DNA of 23,680 nt from Bermanella sp041589295 (GTDB taxonomy: Bacteria; Pseudomonadota; Gammaproteobacteria; Pseudomonadales; Oceanobacteraceae): the NCBI GenBank assembly GCA_041589295.1, contig JBFHVZ010000027.1, positions 1 to 23,680 of the forward strand. Reading direction: 5' to 3'. This document shows positions 16,106 to 23,680 of this stretch, piece by piece. Position numbers and translations under genes: made by a program. The notes below the pieces were generated by a model. That model was not told where the DNA came from. It was given only the letters and a program-made list of their open reading frames with translations, and searched no databases. The first letter of the stretch is position 1; every line of letters starts with the position of its first letter.

Positions 16106-17778
16106 GCTGTTTTCACCTTATTATTGTTTTGTGATTCGCACCCATGGTTTGTGCGCTTTACGTTTGTGTTTGATTGGATGGCAACCTGTTGCGCGATATG
16201 CGCAGCTGCATTTTGCGCCGTTAAAATACAGCCGGATAAAAACGTGCCTTCTAGGGAGCGTTTGCCACTGGCACCGCCGCCGCCAAAACCACTGGCTTCG
16301 CCGACGGCGTATAAATTTTCAATGGCTTGGTTGTCAGCGTCCATGACCTGAGAGGACAAGTTTGTTTGAATTCCGCCCAAACTTTTGCGGCTGATTAAGC
16401 GCAAACGAATGGCTATAAGTGGGCCGTTTTCTAAAATGGTTTGGTTGCGACAAGTGCGCACTTTATCCGCGCGCCAGCGGCGCATGATGGCAATGCGCCG
16501 TAATTGATCGTCGGTGTAAAAGGCTTCGCCCCGTTTTATTTGCTCGTCGAAGGCGCTGAGTTGCGGTCGCAATGTACTGGCTTGAACGAGATTATTTTGG
16601 GTCAGTGCATTCATTTTTTCGCATAGCTGGTCTAACGAGTCGGCCATTAAAAAGTCCTGACTTTCTTCTAGCATTTGTTTTAGCAAGGCGTCACTGCCGG
16701 TTAACGTGCCTGCGATAAACTTAAACCAGCGACGATCACGAATGTGCGGGTTATGTTGCGCGCCGGAAATCGCCAGCTCACGACGGGCAATGTTGTAGTT
16801 TAAAATTTGCCAGGTATAGCCCAAGGGTTGTTTCGCCACTTGCTCGCATAAGTCATGGGTATCAAACCCAGTTACTAACGGCATTTCGTTGGATTTTGAT
16901 CCAATGCGTTCGCCATGGGCATTGACCCATAATGCTGTTTTGCAGGGGATTAGGCTCAAGCCATGTTGCTCGAATTCGGCTTGTGGATGATCAATGCCCG
17001 CTGCGTAATTCCACATGTTGCGTTCGTGGGTGATGTTTGCGCCAAGCTGTTGAGCTTGATCGTGCAAGTGACCGTCGGCGCTGGGGTGGCTGCCATTTAG
17101 CAGTTGTTCTGGTACATGACTTAGCAAGGTTTTAACACGCTCTAATTTACCTGTGATGCCGCCACTGGCGATGACGACTTGATGTGCAGTCAATGTGTGG
17201 TTGTCGGTTTCAATTAACCAATTATCAGAGTGGCGGTGAATGGCATTGACGCGGGTGTTGTTCGCAAACTTGATGTTGGGCTTTTTAAGTACGGCTTTTT
17301 TAATTTGCGAAACCAACCGAGCCGATGTGCCCCAAATGACATGGTATCGCGGCACCGAGTTACCGGGTGTGAACAAGCCGCGCTCCACCCAATTCACCAC
17401 AGGAAAAAACCGTACACCGTACTGCTTTAACCAGTGATAGATTTTTTCGCAGCTGTTTTCTACATAATATTTTGCCCACGCTTTTGGCCACTGATCTGAC
17501 CCGTCACTTGTTTCATCTTGAGAAAATTCCGCAAAGCTGAACCAGTCTCGTAATGCCAGTTCGGGGGAATCTTTTACACCGCATAGTTTTTGTAATGGCG
17601 TGTTGACTAAGGCCATGCCGCCGAATGCACTACGGGCGAGGCCACCCATGTCATGCTGTTGATCTAGCAGTTTTATGTTGAGGTGGGGCGATTGGTGTGA
17701 CAACTCCAATGCGGTGACCATACCGGCCAAACCTGCGCCAAGAACGGCCACATCGCAGTCATCTTTGCTATCGGTCAT
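16102..17778 (-). CDS. FAD-dependent dehydrogenase, ketosteroid dehydrogenase/fumarate reductase-like
   Basis: A flavoprotein of 558 residues. The N-terminal Rossmann motif is VLGAGLAGMVTALELS (GxGxxG at 14-19), followed by the acidic end of beta-2 (LLDQQ) and GGLARSAFGGM. The C-terminal second FAD contact is LYAVGEASGFGGGGASGKRSLEGTFLSG. The arrangement fits the FAD_binding_2 group annotated as FAD-binding dehydrogenase or 3-oxosteroid 1-dehydrogenase-like; a steroid substrate is not demonstrated. There is no signal peptide, so it is cytoplasmic. GGGAG lies seven bases before the ATG at 17778. It is first in a two-gene unit with the ThDP enzyme and divergent from a LuxR-type regulator. Confidence 0.87.
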   Translation of the reverse strand: MTDSKDDCDVAVLGAGLAGMVTALELSHQSPHLNIKLLDQQHDMGGLARSAFGGMALVNTPLQKLCGVKDSPELALRDWFSFAEFSQDETSDGSDQWPKAWAKYYVENSCEKIYHWLKQYGVRFFPVVNWVERGLFTPGNSVPRYHVIWGTSARLVSQIKKAVLKKPNIKFANNTRVNAIHRHSDNWLIETDNHTLTAHQVVIASGGITGKLERVKTLLSHVPEQLLNGSHPSADGHLHDQAQQLGANITHERNMWNYAAGIDHPQAEFEQHGLSLIPCKTALWVNAHGERIGSKSNEMPLVTGFDTHDLCEQVAKQPLGYTWQILNYNIARRELAISGAQHNPHIRDRRWFKFIAGTLTGSDALLKQMLEESQDFLMADSLDQLCEKMNALTQNNLVQASTLRPQLSAFDEQIKRGEAFYTDDQLRRIAIMRRWRADKVRTCRNQTILENGPLIAIRLRLISRKSLGGIQTNLSSQVMDADNQAIENLYAVGEASGFGGGGASGKRSLEGTFLSGCILTAQNAAAHIAQQVAIQSNTNVKRTNHGCESQNNNKVKTA

Positions 17779-17937
17779 GGTGTGACTCCCGTTTTGAACT
17801 CACTATTACGCGCTATTGCACCGTGCTTACTTTGGCAAAGCTGCGGGAAAACGGCATTGGTAAAAATGACCTAACGGCTAGGGTGAACTTGGTATTTCTG
17901 TTCCATTAATAGTGGGCGCAATAAATTCGAGGTGAAT
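17779..17937. promoter_or_regulatory. Divergent control region between the dehydrogenase operon and the LuxR-type gene
   Basis: This 159-base region must hold both promoters. A small dyad, ACCTA-ACGGC-TAGGGT (17869-17884), is a candidate operator for the neighbouring LuxR-type protein. I could not assign confident -35/-10 pairs on either strand. Confidence 0.4.
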
Positions 17938-18663
17938 ATGTGGCAACAGGATGAAACCTTGATTGGTGATTTATATGGCTTGGCTGGGCAGCTATCGTCG
18001 CAACATTTTCGTCGCGCTGCGTTACAGCGTTTATTAAAAACCATTCATGTGGATGGAGCTGTTTGGGCGTCTGGCCCTATCGCCCAGCGCGAGTTAGAGC
18101 GCATCAGTTGTGCAGGTTTGCCCGATGATTTTGCTAAAAACCTCACGCGCTTTACCCACGAAAATCCCATAATGTCGCACTTGGTGCGCGCGCAAGGTAA
18201 TCCCGTGGATATGCGGGAGGCCGTAGAAGACGCCGTTTTTTTTAATTCGGATTTTTATCACGCGTGCTTTGCCCCTTACGATATTCATCGTGTATTAAGC
18301 TCGTTAAAAATTCATACAGAAACTCAAGTGTTTACGTTATTAAGTGTGTATCGCAAGCGGGAGGAGGCGGTTTTTACCGAAGAAGATAAGCAACGCCAAC
18401 AAAGGTTGCTGTACCACTTACATAGATGCGATCACGAATGCTTGCAGACGGATATGAAACACCCTTGGTTGCCAGAGCAATTGGCAGTATTAAGCGAACG
18501 TGAGCAACAAGTGGTGGCCGAACTTATGAAAAACCAAACCATGAAGCAAATTGCAAAACGTTTGTCGTTATCGCCCTCTACAGTGGCGAATCATTTGTAT
18601 CGGATTTATCAGAAGTTAGATGTAAGTGGTAAGGCCGAGCTATTTGCTTTTTTGGATCAATAG
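17938..18663 (+). CDS. LuxR-type transcriptional regulator
   Basis: A 241-residue DNA-binding regulator. Residues about 182-240 form a GerE/LuxR helix-turn-helix: LSEREQQVVAELMKNQ, then KQIAKRLSLSPSTVANHLYRIYQKLDVSGKAEL. The N-terminal 170 residues form a probable sensing domain with a GAF/PAS-like feel (HVDGAVWAS near 37) but no autoinducer-domain motif that I recognise, so it should not be called a quorum-sensing receptor. It lacks a receiver-domain Asp pattern. I chose the ATG at 17938, which has GAGG five bases upstream; a GTG two codons earlier overlaps that site. It is divergent from the FAD/ThDP pair, which is its most likely target. The next gene downstream runs on the opposite strand. 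Confidence 0.87.
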   Translation: MWQQDETLIGDLYGLAGQLSSQHFRRAALQRLLKTIHVDGAVWASGPIAQRELERISCAGLPDDFAKNLTRFTHENPIMSHLVRAQGNPVDMREAVEDAVFFNSDFYHACFAPYDIHRVLSSLKIHTETQVFTLLSVYRKREEAVFTEEDKQRQQRLLYHLHRCDHECLQTDMKHPWLPEQLAVLSEREQQVVAELMKNQTMKQIAKRLSLSPSTVANHLYRIYQKLDVSGKAELFAFLDQ

Positions 18664-18673
18664 CTCGGCTTAT

Positions 18674-18696
18674 TTGAAAACCTGTTTAGTTTTCAA
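18674..18696. terminator. Weak hairpin between convergent genes
   Basis: TTGAAAAC (18674-18681) and GTTTTCAA (18689-18696) form an 8-bp stem with a seven-base loop between the convergent luxR-type and rhodanese genes. It is AT-rich and has no clear T-tract on either strand, so termination is only possible. Confidence 0.3.
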
Positions 18697-18733
18697 GATT
18701 TGTTCAACAGAGGCTACGCAAGCATAGAGATGA

Positions 18734-19144
18734 TTAGCGTGTCGAAGGCAGCGCCGCTTGATCCCATTCGGTAAAGCCGCCGTCCATGTTGTACACCGAG
18801 CTAAAGCCTTGTTGTTCCATTACACGCAAGGCACCGGCAGAGCGGCCACCGCTGCGACAGTAAATCAAATAGGTTTTGGATTTATCCAAAGCATTTAATT
18901 GATCGCTAAAGTCTGCAGCGCGATAGTTAAGGAGCTTGGCATTGTGCAAATGGCCCTGAGCAAATTCGTCTGGGGTGCGTACATCCAATATCACAAACTG
19001 CTCGTTTTGTTTATATTGCTGAATTAACGCTTTGGCTTCGCCCACGGTAATAGTTTCTAAACGCTTCGCGCTATCCGCACTCACCACGTTTGAAGTAAGT
19101 AGGGTCAAAGTCAGGCAAAGTAGTGCGGTGAGTTTGGGTAACAT
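18734..19144 (-). CDS. Periplasmic single-domain rhodanese
   Basis: A 136-residue sulfurtransferase-like protein. Residues 1-23 form a signal peptide (hydrophobic core LTALLCLTLTLLTSNVVSA), without a lipobox in the usual position, so the mature domain is periplasmic. The rhodanese fold is marked by FVILDVRTPDEFAQGHLHNA and the active-site loop YCRSGGRSAG, with the persulfide Cys at 96 and R101 closing the loop; YNMDGGFTEW ends the domain. GGAG lies six bases before the ATG at 19144. It lies 43 bases after the FecR-domain gene on the same strand and may be co-transcribed. Its physiological substrate cannot be inferred; GlpE/PspE-like sulfur handling is the family expectation. Confidence 0.88.
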   Translation of the reverse strand: MLPKLTALLCLTLTLLTSNVVSADSAKRLETITVGEAKALIQQYKQNEQFVILDVRTPDEFAQGHLHNAKLLNYRAADFSDQLNALDKSKTYLIYCRSGGRSAGALRVMEQQGFSSVYNMDGGFTEWDQAALPSTR

Positions 19145-19187
19145 AAGCGGCTCCGATTATTTTATATTAGTTATTACTAATTCTATG

Positions 19188-21563
19188 CTATTGCTTATCC
19201 AGTTTAAACACACCGCTGGCTTTTTTATGATTGCCATCTTGCATCACGCCGGTGACGTTATAACCGCCGACAAAATTGTCTCCGGGTTTCACAAACAAAC
19301 CGCCCACATTTCCCACCACAGTATCGGTTAGTGTGGTGCCTCCTACTGTGCTAACCGAGCCATTTAAACTTTCGGTGATAAAACCGGGTTGGCGTGTGCC
19401 AGTGGCATCTGTGCCCATTTGACCGCTGAAATTTACTTGCCAGTTTGATTGCGCCGTGCCGCCCGCTGGGCCACTTTGAAACGTTAAATTGCCGTTGGTA
19501 ATGGCACCGGAATTAAAATCCACGGCAAAGTTACCGCTAAAATTTTGCACCATGCCGTCGTCGGTGAATCCTAAGCATTTGGAAAAATCACTGCACACAT
19601 CACTGGCGCTAAAGTTTGCGGTGCCGGTTAGTTGATTAAGGTTGGCCGGTTCGGCGGCCACCCAAAACGCCATGAATTGTGTTTCTTGCTGACTGGTACC
19701 GTCGGCCAAGTCCACTATGGTGATGGGGTTGTCTGGATCGGCGAGCCAAGCGCCCCAGCTAACATTGGGTAGGCCATCTACCTTTTCGACTTTAATGGTA
19801 CAGGTTTCACTGGCACTGCAATTTTGCAGGTCGGTCATGTTGGTGACCACGCGGTCGGCGGCCGGTGTTTTTATGATTTCTTTCCCCTCGCTAACACCTT
19901 GGTCGTCAGTGGGTTCCATAACCAAAATGGGGCCGTCGGTTGTTTGAGACCAAGTGGCGTTGGTGATCACTAATTCGTTTTCTAAACGTGCGCGGGACTC
20001 GTCGCTCTCGCCATTTAGCCCGCCCAATGCAGCAATGACTTCGTTGCGTTCAGCGTCGGATAAACCAATGGCTACATCGCGAATTTCTAATTCGGTGATG
20101 GGGTCTGTGCAGGTGGTGGAGCATACTTGCTCGAACGCTAGTTTATAGCTGTCGTCAATGTTGTCACCGTCACTGTCGAAGGGCACCATGACGGCGTGGA
20201 AGGGCACTGCTTGACCGCTACCACTAAGCACTTCGGCAATGTACAAATTAATGGCCTCGGCGATATCTGATCCGCCCCAGTTGCTACCAATGACCACTTG
20301 AATGTCAAAACCTTCTGGCGCGCTGAGCGTTTCGCAATGTATGTTAATGGTGGCTTCGGCGAAATTTGGGTTAAACACCATGGCGGCTGCTTCGGGACTT
20401 TCGATGCGCACTGCGCCACCTTGCAATAATAAAGTGCTTGCGTCGTAGGGGGCCGGTAACGCGACAGCCATTAATTTGCCGGACTCTAATAAGTTAAATT
20501 CGTCGTTGGTTAAATGCTCACTTAAGGTGTTGGTGACACTGGTAAGCCCGACATAGGCTTGGTCAAAATCAAAAAGCCCTGAACTATTGATGGGGTTGCC
20601 GCTATTGATAGCATCTGCCAAATCAGCAAGGCTGGCATTGTCTCCCAATTGATCTAATAACGCCTTGATGTCGTCATCGTCGGTGACCGACTGTGTGACT
20701 TTTTTATTTAAGGTTTGATCTAAGGCTTGGCTTTCTTGGCTTGTGTTGCTAACAGTCGAGTTGGCAGTGGTACTCGCCGATGCACGGTTGGCTGAGGAGC
20801 CGCCTTCCACTGTGTTTTCATCCGTACTCTCGTCCGTATTCTCGTCAGTATCTGAGTCTTGGTTATCGTCTTGACTCTCACTTTCGTCTGAACCTTCGTC
20901 TGTGTTTTCATCTTCGCCTGAATTCTCATCGTCTTGTGTGCTGGATAAATCGTTACCGCTTAAAGAGTCAGGTGCACTGAGTAATCCTTTAGGTGAAATT
21001 TGTGGCGATACACGTACGTAATTAAAGTCGGCGTCGGCGCCTAAATTAAGTACACCAGATGGGTTTTCAACACGAATGCCACCGCTGTAGACCGCCATGA
21101 CAAAGGTATCTTGAGTTTCTTGTTGTACTTCGAAGTTGGTGCCACGAATACCAATACTGGCCGCAGGTGTTTGTACCTTGTAGGCATTTTTATTGCCTTT
21201 ACCCACTTGGCCCGTGATGGTTCTAAAACCGCCTTTTACTAACTCCATTAACACTTGGTTGTCGTCGCCAGAAGCCTGCTGCTGTTGATAGCGGTAAGCA
21301 CTGATGTTGAGTTCGCTATTGGGTTTGAGCGTCATCAATGCGTTATCCACAAAACGTAATTGCGCTGTGCCCATGGGGCCGGTTAGCAGCGTATCGCCAA
21401 CATAAAATTCAGACCGACGTTTTAACGCGCGCTTGCTGCCTTGTGCGTCAACCGCGGTGACGCTTCCTTTGGAAATGATGACGTGACCCGCCAGTGGGTT
21501 TTCACTTAACGCTGACGCCGAAAAAAATAAAACGAAGATAATCACAATGAACCGTTGCGTCAT
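19188..21563 (-). CDS. Exported FecR-domain protein with acidic linker and TbpB-like C-terminal barrel
   Basis: A 791-residue exported protein. Residues 1-20 are a signal peptide (SALS cleavage, no lipobox). Residues about 28-185 are a FecR domain, with VGDTLLTGPMGTAQLRF, LKPNSEL and TPAASIGIRGTNFEV; there is no sigma-regulator transmembrane organisation, so it is not a classical FecR anti-sigma factor. Residues 209-254 are a nearly pure Asp/Glu/Ser/Thr/Asn linker. Residues about 641-791 consist of Gly-rich strands (GTANFSA, NFSGNFAVDF, QVNFSGQMG, GNVGGLFV, GGYNVTGVM, KASGVFKLDK) resembling the eight-stranded barrel of TbpB-like proteins; this is judged by pattern only. GGAGG lies six bases before the ATG. 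It follows the Slam-like gene by 15 bases and is its likely export substrate. Confidence 0.82.
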   Translation of the reverse strand: MTQRFIVIIFVLFFSASALSENPLAGHVIISKGSVTAVDAQGSKRALKRRSEFYVGDTLLTGPMGTAQLRFVDNALMTLKPNSELNISAYRYQQQQASGDDNQVLMELVKGGFRTITGQVGKGNKNAYKVQTPAASIGIRGTNFEVQQETQDTFVMAVYSGGIRVENPSGVLNLGADADFNYVRVSPQISPKGLLSAPDSLSGNDLSSTQDDENSGEDENTDEGSDESESQDDNQDSDTDENTDESTDENTVEGGSSANRASASTTANSTVSNTSQESQALDQTLNKKVTQSVTDDDDIKALLDQLGDNASLADLADAINSGNPINSSGLFDFDQAYVGLTSVTNTLSEHLTNDEFNLLESGKLMAVALPAPYDASTLLLQGGAVRIESPEAAAMVFNPNFAEATINIHCETLSAPEGFDIQVVIGSNWGGSDIAEAINLYIAEVLSGSGQAVPFHAVMVPFDSDGDNIDDSYKLAFEQVCSTTCTDPITELEIRDVAIGLSDAERNEVIAALGGLNGESDESRARLENELVITNATWSQTTDGPILVMEPTDDQGVSEGKEIIKTPAADRVVTNMTDLQNCSASETCTIKVEKVDGLPNVSWGAWLADPDNPITIVDLADGTSQQETQFMAFWVAAEPANLNQLTGTANFSASDVCSDFSKCLGFTDDGMVQNFSGNFAVDFNSGAITNGNLTFQSGPAGGTAQSNWQVNFSGQMGTDATGTRQPGFITESLNGSVSTVGGTTLTDTVVGNVGGLFVKPGDNFVGGYNVTGVMQDGNHKKASGVFKLDKQ
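20802..20939 (-). repeat. Low-complexity acidic coding repeat
   Basis: This stretch encodes residues 209-254 of the FecR-domain protein, with repeated DEN/DES/TDE units and almost no hydrophobic residues. Repeated GAxAAC/GAxAGT-type codons make it prone to slippage. It probably acts as a flexible, cation-binding spacer. Confidence 0.65.
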
Positions 21564-21578
21564 GATGAACCTCCATCA

Positions 21579-22895
21579 CTAATAACTGTAGGTCAGGCCA
21601 AATTCCAACTTAATGCGTTGAAAGGTATTGGCCTTTAAAGAACTGTCGGTGTAGCTGTAACTGGCGTCCGAGCGTAACGCTAACCGACTTAATATTTGAT
21701 AGCGCCAACCGCCACTGAGGGTGGTGGCTAATTCTTTTCTGCGTTTGGTAAACAATAATTCGTTCACGGCTTTGTGTTGGCTGTTGATCATGTTAAGTCC
21801 CCAAAGCAAGGTGCTGCGTGGACTGATCAACGAAAAGGCGCGGTAGTCTAATCCTTGATATTGTTTACCATTGTATTTTCCCGCTTTGCGCATGGCGGTG
21901 TCGTCACCGTATAAAAAACTCAGGCTCCAATTTTCTGGGCTTGCAAAGGTCAGGTTGTATTGTTGTTGCTGCAAATTGGCGTTGGCATTGTCTGGGTAGA
22001 GAGTTTCGCCATAGGTGCCGCCCAGTGTGATGTTGTAATCGTTTAATAAAAACCACTGCACTTGTCCCAATGCGGCTTGGCTGTCTAACAAATGGCTGCC
22101 ATCCAAAAGCACATGTTGATAACGCCCCCCAGCGCGCCAGCGAAACGGCCCTGTGTTTACGGCATACGCGGCGTCGGCCATGGCGGTATCCAAATTGTAA
22201 GTAGGGGTTTCGCTGTTTTCTCGTTTGCTTACTAAAAAGCGACCATCCACATGGCTGCGTTTTGTGAGCGGGTAGGCGTAGTACACACTGGCGAGGGCAT
22301 TCCAATAAGCACTGGCGGTTTCGCGGCTGTCGTCACTTAGCTCGATATCCACGGGAAAAATTAATTCTTCTTTGGGTAATTCTTTATCAGCCGTTGCGCT
22401 ATTAATGTTGCTGTCGTATCCACCCCCTGTATCTAAACTCAGCACCAGTGTCGGCTCTACTGCGCGTTTTAATAATGCAATTTGATCTAAAAAGCGGTGT
22501 ACATTTTTTTCTACTGGTTCGGGTGGATGTTGTGTCAACACTTGACGGAATTCGGTTTCTGCCCGTTCTAAATTGCGCAGATAAAAGTGGGTGCGGGCAA
22601 ACTCCAGTCGGTACCTCGGTTCAAATGGAAACTGCAAAAGCAAGCGCTCAAATGCAAATAAGGCATGGTCGAAATGCTGGGTTTCGATAGCGGCCAAGCC
22701 AAAGGCAAAATCGTATTTAGGGGTTCCCTCCAATTGATCGGCCAGCGACAACCCAAGCTCATAGGCTTGTAGGTATTGTTTGGCGGCCAACAGTTGCTGC
22801 ATGGCCTTAATATCTTGGTTATTAGCATTAACCGTTACACAAAACGAACTTATTAGAACCCAACTGCATAATAGGCCAAGGGTTTTTGATTTCAT
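21579..22895 (-). CDS. TPR plus outer-membrane beta-barrel protein, Slam-like (candidate type XI secretion)
   Basis: A 438-residue outer-membrane protein. Residues 1-24 are a signal peptide (VNA cleavage). Residues about 28-140 are TPR-like helices (ALFAFERLLLQFPFEPRYRLEFARTHFYL, then AETEFRQVL and VHRFLDQI), closely recalling the periplasmic part of surface lipoprotein assembly modifiers (Slam, PF04575/DUF560). Residues about 145-438 are a barrel of roughly 290 residues, about right for the 14-stranded Slam barrel, starting near GGGYDSNIN and ending in FGLTYSY. Slam proteins export surface lipoproteins and related cargo (type XI secretion). The gene directly precedes a signal-peptide protein with a cargo-like C-terminal barrel. 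A generic TPR/porin protein is the main alternative. Confidence 0.75.
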   Translation of the reverse strand: MKSKTLGLLCSWVLISSFCVTVNANNQDIKAMQQLLAAKQYLQAYELGLSLADQLEGTPKYDFAFGLAAIETQHFDHALFAFERLLLQFPFEPRYRLEFARTHFYLRNLERAETEFRQVLTQHPPEPVEKNVHRFLDQIALLKRAVEPTLVLSLDTGGGYDSNINSATADKELPKEELIFPVDIELSDDSRETASAYWNALASVYYAYPLTKRSHVDGRFLVSKRENSETPTYNLDTAMADAAYAVNTGPFRWRAGGRYQHVLLDGSHLLDSQAALGQVQWFLLNDYNITLGGTYGETLYPDNANANLQQQQYNLTFASPENWSLSFLYGDDTAMRKAGKYNGKQYQGLDYRAFSLISPRSTLLWGLNMINSQHKAVNELLFTKRRKELATTLSGGWRYQILSRLALRSDASYSYTDSSLKANTFQRIKLEFGLTYSY

Positions 22896-23125
22896 CGTGA
22901 ATCGTCCACCGAACCGGTTATTGAATCGTGGTTTTGATCATTCCTAGGCTAAGGCACCTCTGTATTGTTGAGAGGTGCATTAAGTGTAGCAGTTGCCCGT
23001 TTCGCCATAGCTGCAAACCCTCGTTGGGTGCAATGCGTCACAGTTTTAAAGTGCCCCGCATAGACGGAATATTCGGCTATAACTAATAGATATGGTCTGC
23101 ATCTACACTCATCACCAGGCTGGCA
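22896..23125. other. Divergent spacer upstream of the Slam-like and CNB genes
   Basis: No gene is seen. GCACCTCT (22954-22961) and AGAGGTGC (22971-22978) form an 8-bp hairpin with a nine-base loop and no U-tract; as a symmetric dyad it could be a regulator site. Promoters for both flanking genes must lie here but were not convincingly identified. Confidence 0.4.
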
Positions 23126-23575
23126 ATGAAACGGATTAACAATCTCAGTCGTGGCAAAATTCTCATGATCCTCAATAAGGTGCCCTTTTTTAAAGAGTTC
23201 ACCTCCTATGAGCGTGAGCGTGTAGTGGATAACAAAGCGACCTTTTATGTGGCCAATGCGGGCGAGTACATCATTGAACAAGGCACGTTAGACACGGCGT
23301 TCTATATCATGATGAGCGGCGCGGCGCGGGTCTCGCTAGAAGGACAAGACGATGTGGTATTGGCCGAAATGGGGCCGGGGGACTTTTTTGGCGAAATCGC
23401 CTTTTTAGAGAACTCGCCGCGGTCATCCAACGTGATTGCGACAGACGTTTGTATTTTATTGCGCGTAGACAGACGGCTGCTGGGTACCCTAAGCCCAGAA
23501 ATTCGCGAGAAGTTTAAAGACCAAATCATCCACAAGCTGGTTGCCATGGTGACGCAGCGAAACGCGAAACGTTAG
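23126..23575 (+). CDS. Stand-alone cyclic-nucleotide-binding domain protein
   Basis: A 149-residue soluble protein that is almost entirely one CNB (cap family) domain: FFKEFTSYERERVV, then the beta-roll with GEYIIEQGTLDTAFYIMMSGAARV, and the phosphate-binding cassette GDFFGEIAFLENSPRSSNV (FGE 88-90; R99 in the position that contacts the cyclic phosphate). The cassette looks intact, so cAMP or cGMP binding is plausible. There is no helix-turn-helix after the domain, so it is not a Crp-type transcription factor; it would act through protein partners. AGG lies six bases before the ATG at 23126. It is divergent from the Slam-like/FecR operon; a functional link is possible but unproven. Confidence 0.88.
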   Translation: MKRINNLSRGKILMILNKVPFFKEFTSYERERVVDNKATFYVANAGEYIIEQGTLDTAFYIMMSGAARVSLEGQDDVVLAEMGPGDFFGEIAFLENSPRSSNVIATDVCILLRVDRRLLGTLSPEIREKFKDQIIHKLVAMVTQRNAKR

Positions 23576-23680
23576 CATTCCTGCCTTGGTATGCACTAAG
23601 CCCCGTAGCTAAACCATTAAACTTGACCCAAATCAGCTTCTCGCCCGAGACCGCTTCATCTCCCCCTCAGCGACCCTGAC

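Noticed and set aside
17938..18663. Quorum-sensing LuxR receptor
   Set aside because: The N-terminal region lacks the conserved autoinducer-binding residues I would expect and no LuxI-type synthase is in the window.
19188..21563. Classical FecR anti-sigma regulator
   Set aside because: There is a cleavable signal peptide and a long exported C-terminal region, no cytoplasmic anti-sigma part, and no ECF sigma factor gene nearby.
23576..23680. Possible end of another gene at the window edge
   Set aside because: A short open stretch on the minus strand ends at a TGA near 23631, but it is too short and unlike any family I know to support a call.
1..23680. Mobile element, prophage, CRISPR array or tRNA gene
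   Set aside because: No transposase, integrase, phage structural gene, spaced repeat array or cloverleaf was recognised on either strand.

Overview
The window looks like a chromosomal segment of a marine-type gammaproteobacterium. PNPase, SlyD, the adenine deaminase and the solute-binding protein all resemble gammaproteobacterial versions, and the coding strands carry moderate-GC, AT-leaning spacers. Oceanospirillales or a relative is my guess, made without any database search. No tRNA, rRNA, CRISPR array, transposase or integrase was seen.

Layout. (1) 1-1950: the 3' part of pnp (polynucleotide phosphorylase), then a heavily hairpinned spacer ending in an intrinsic terminator, then slyD and its terminator. 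(2) 1968-5859, minus strand: an unrecognised 520-residue protein, a type-2 adenine deaminase, and a BMP/PnrA-type periplasmic solute-binding protein. The last two suggest purine scavenging. (3) 6139-7031, plus strand: a small outer-membrane beta-barrel with its own promoter and terminator. (4) 7166-14378, plus strand: a candidate Fur box and promoter followed by an LbtU-type outer-membrane porin, an unrecognised 717-residue secreted protein, and a very large membrane-anchored cytochrome. The cytochrome combines five transmembrane helices with b-heme-like histidines, a beta-propeller, and six CXXCH heme sites. (5) 14363-18663: a translationally coupled ThDP-enzyme / FAD-dehydrogenase pair on the minus strand, divergent from a LuxR-type regulator. 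(6) 18734-22895, minus strand: a TPR/outer-membrane barrel resembling Slam-type (type XI secretion) proteins, a FecR-domain protein whose C-terminus resembles a TbpB-like barrel, and a periplasmic rhodanese. (7) 23126-23575: a stand-alone cyclic-nucleotide-binding domain protein.

The most interesting part is region 4. The gene content suggests an iron-starvation-induced conduit. A quinol-linked b-type membrane domain could pass electrons to six periplasmic c-hemes that sit next to an outer-membrane siderophore-type porin, which would give a reductive iron-uptake or extracellular electron-transfer system. This is an inference from the Fur-like site, the domain order and the gene clustering. 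The second candidate is region 6, where a Slam-like exporter sits 15 bases upstream of a signal-peptide protein with a cargo-like C-terminal barrel.
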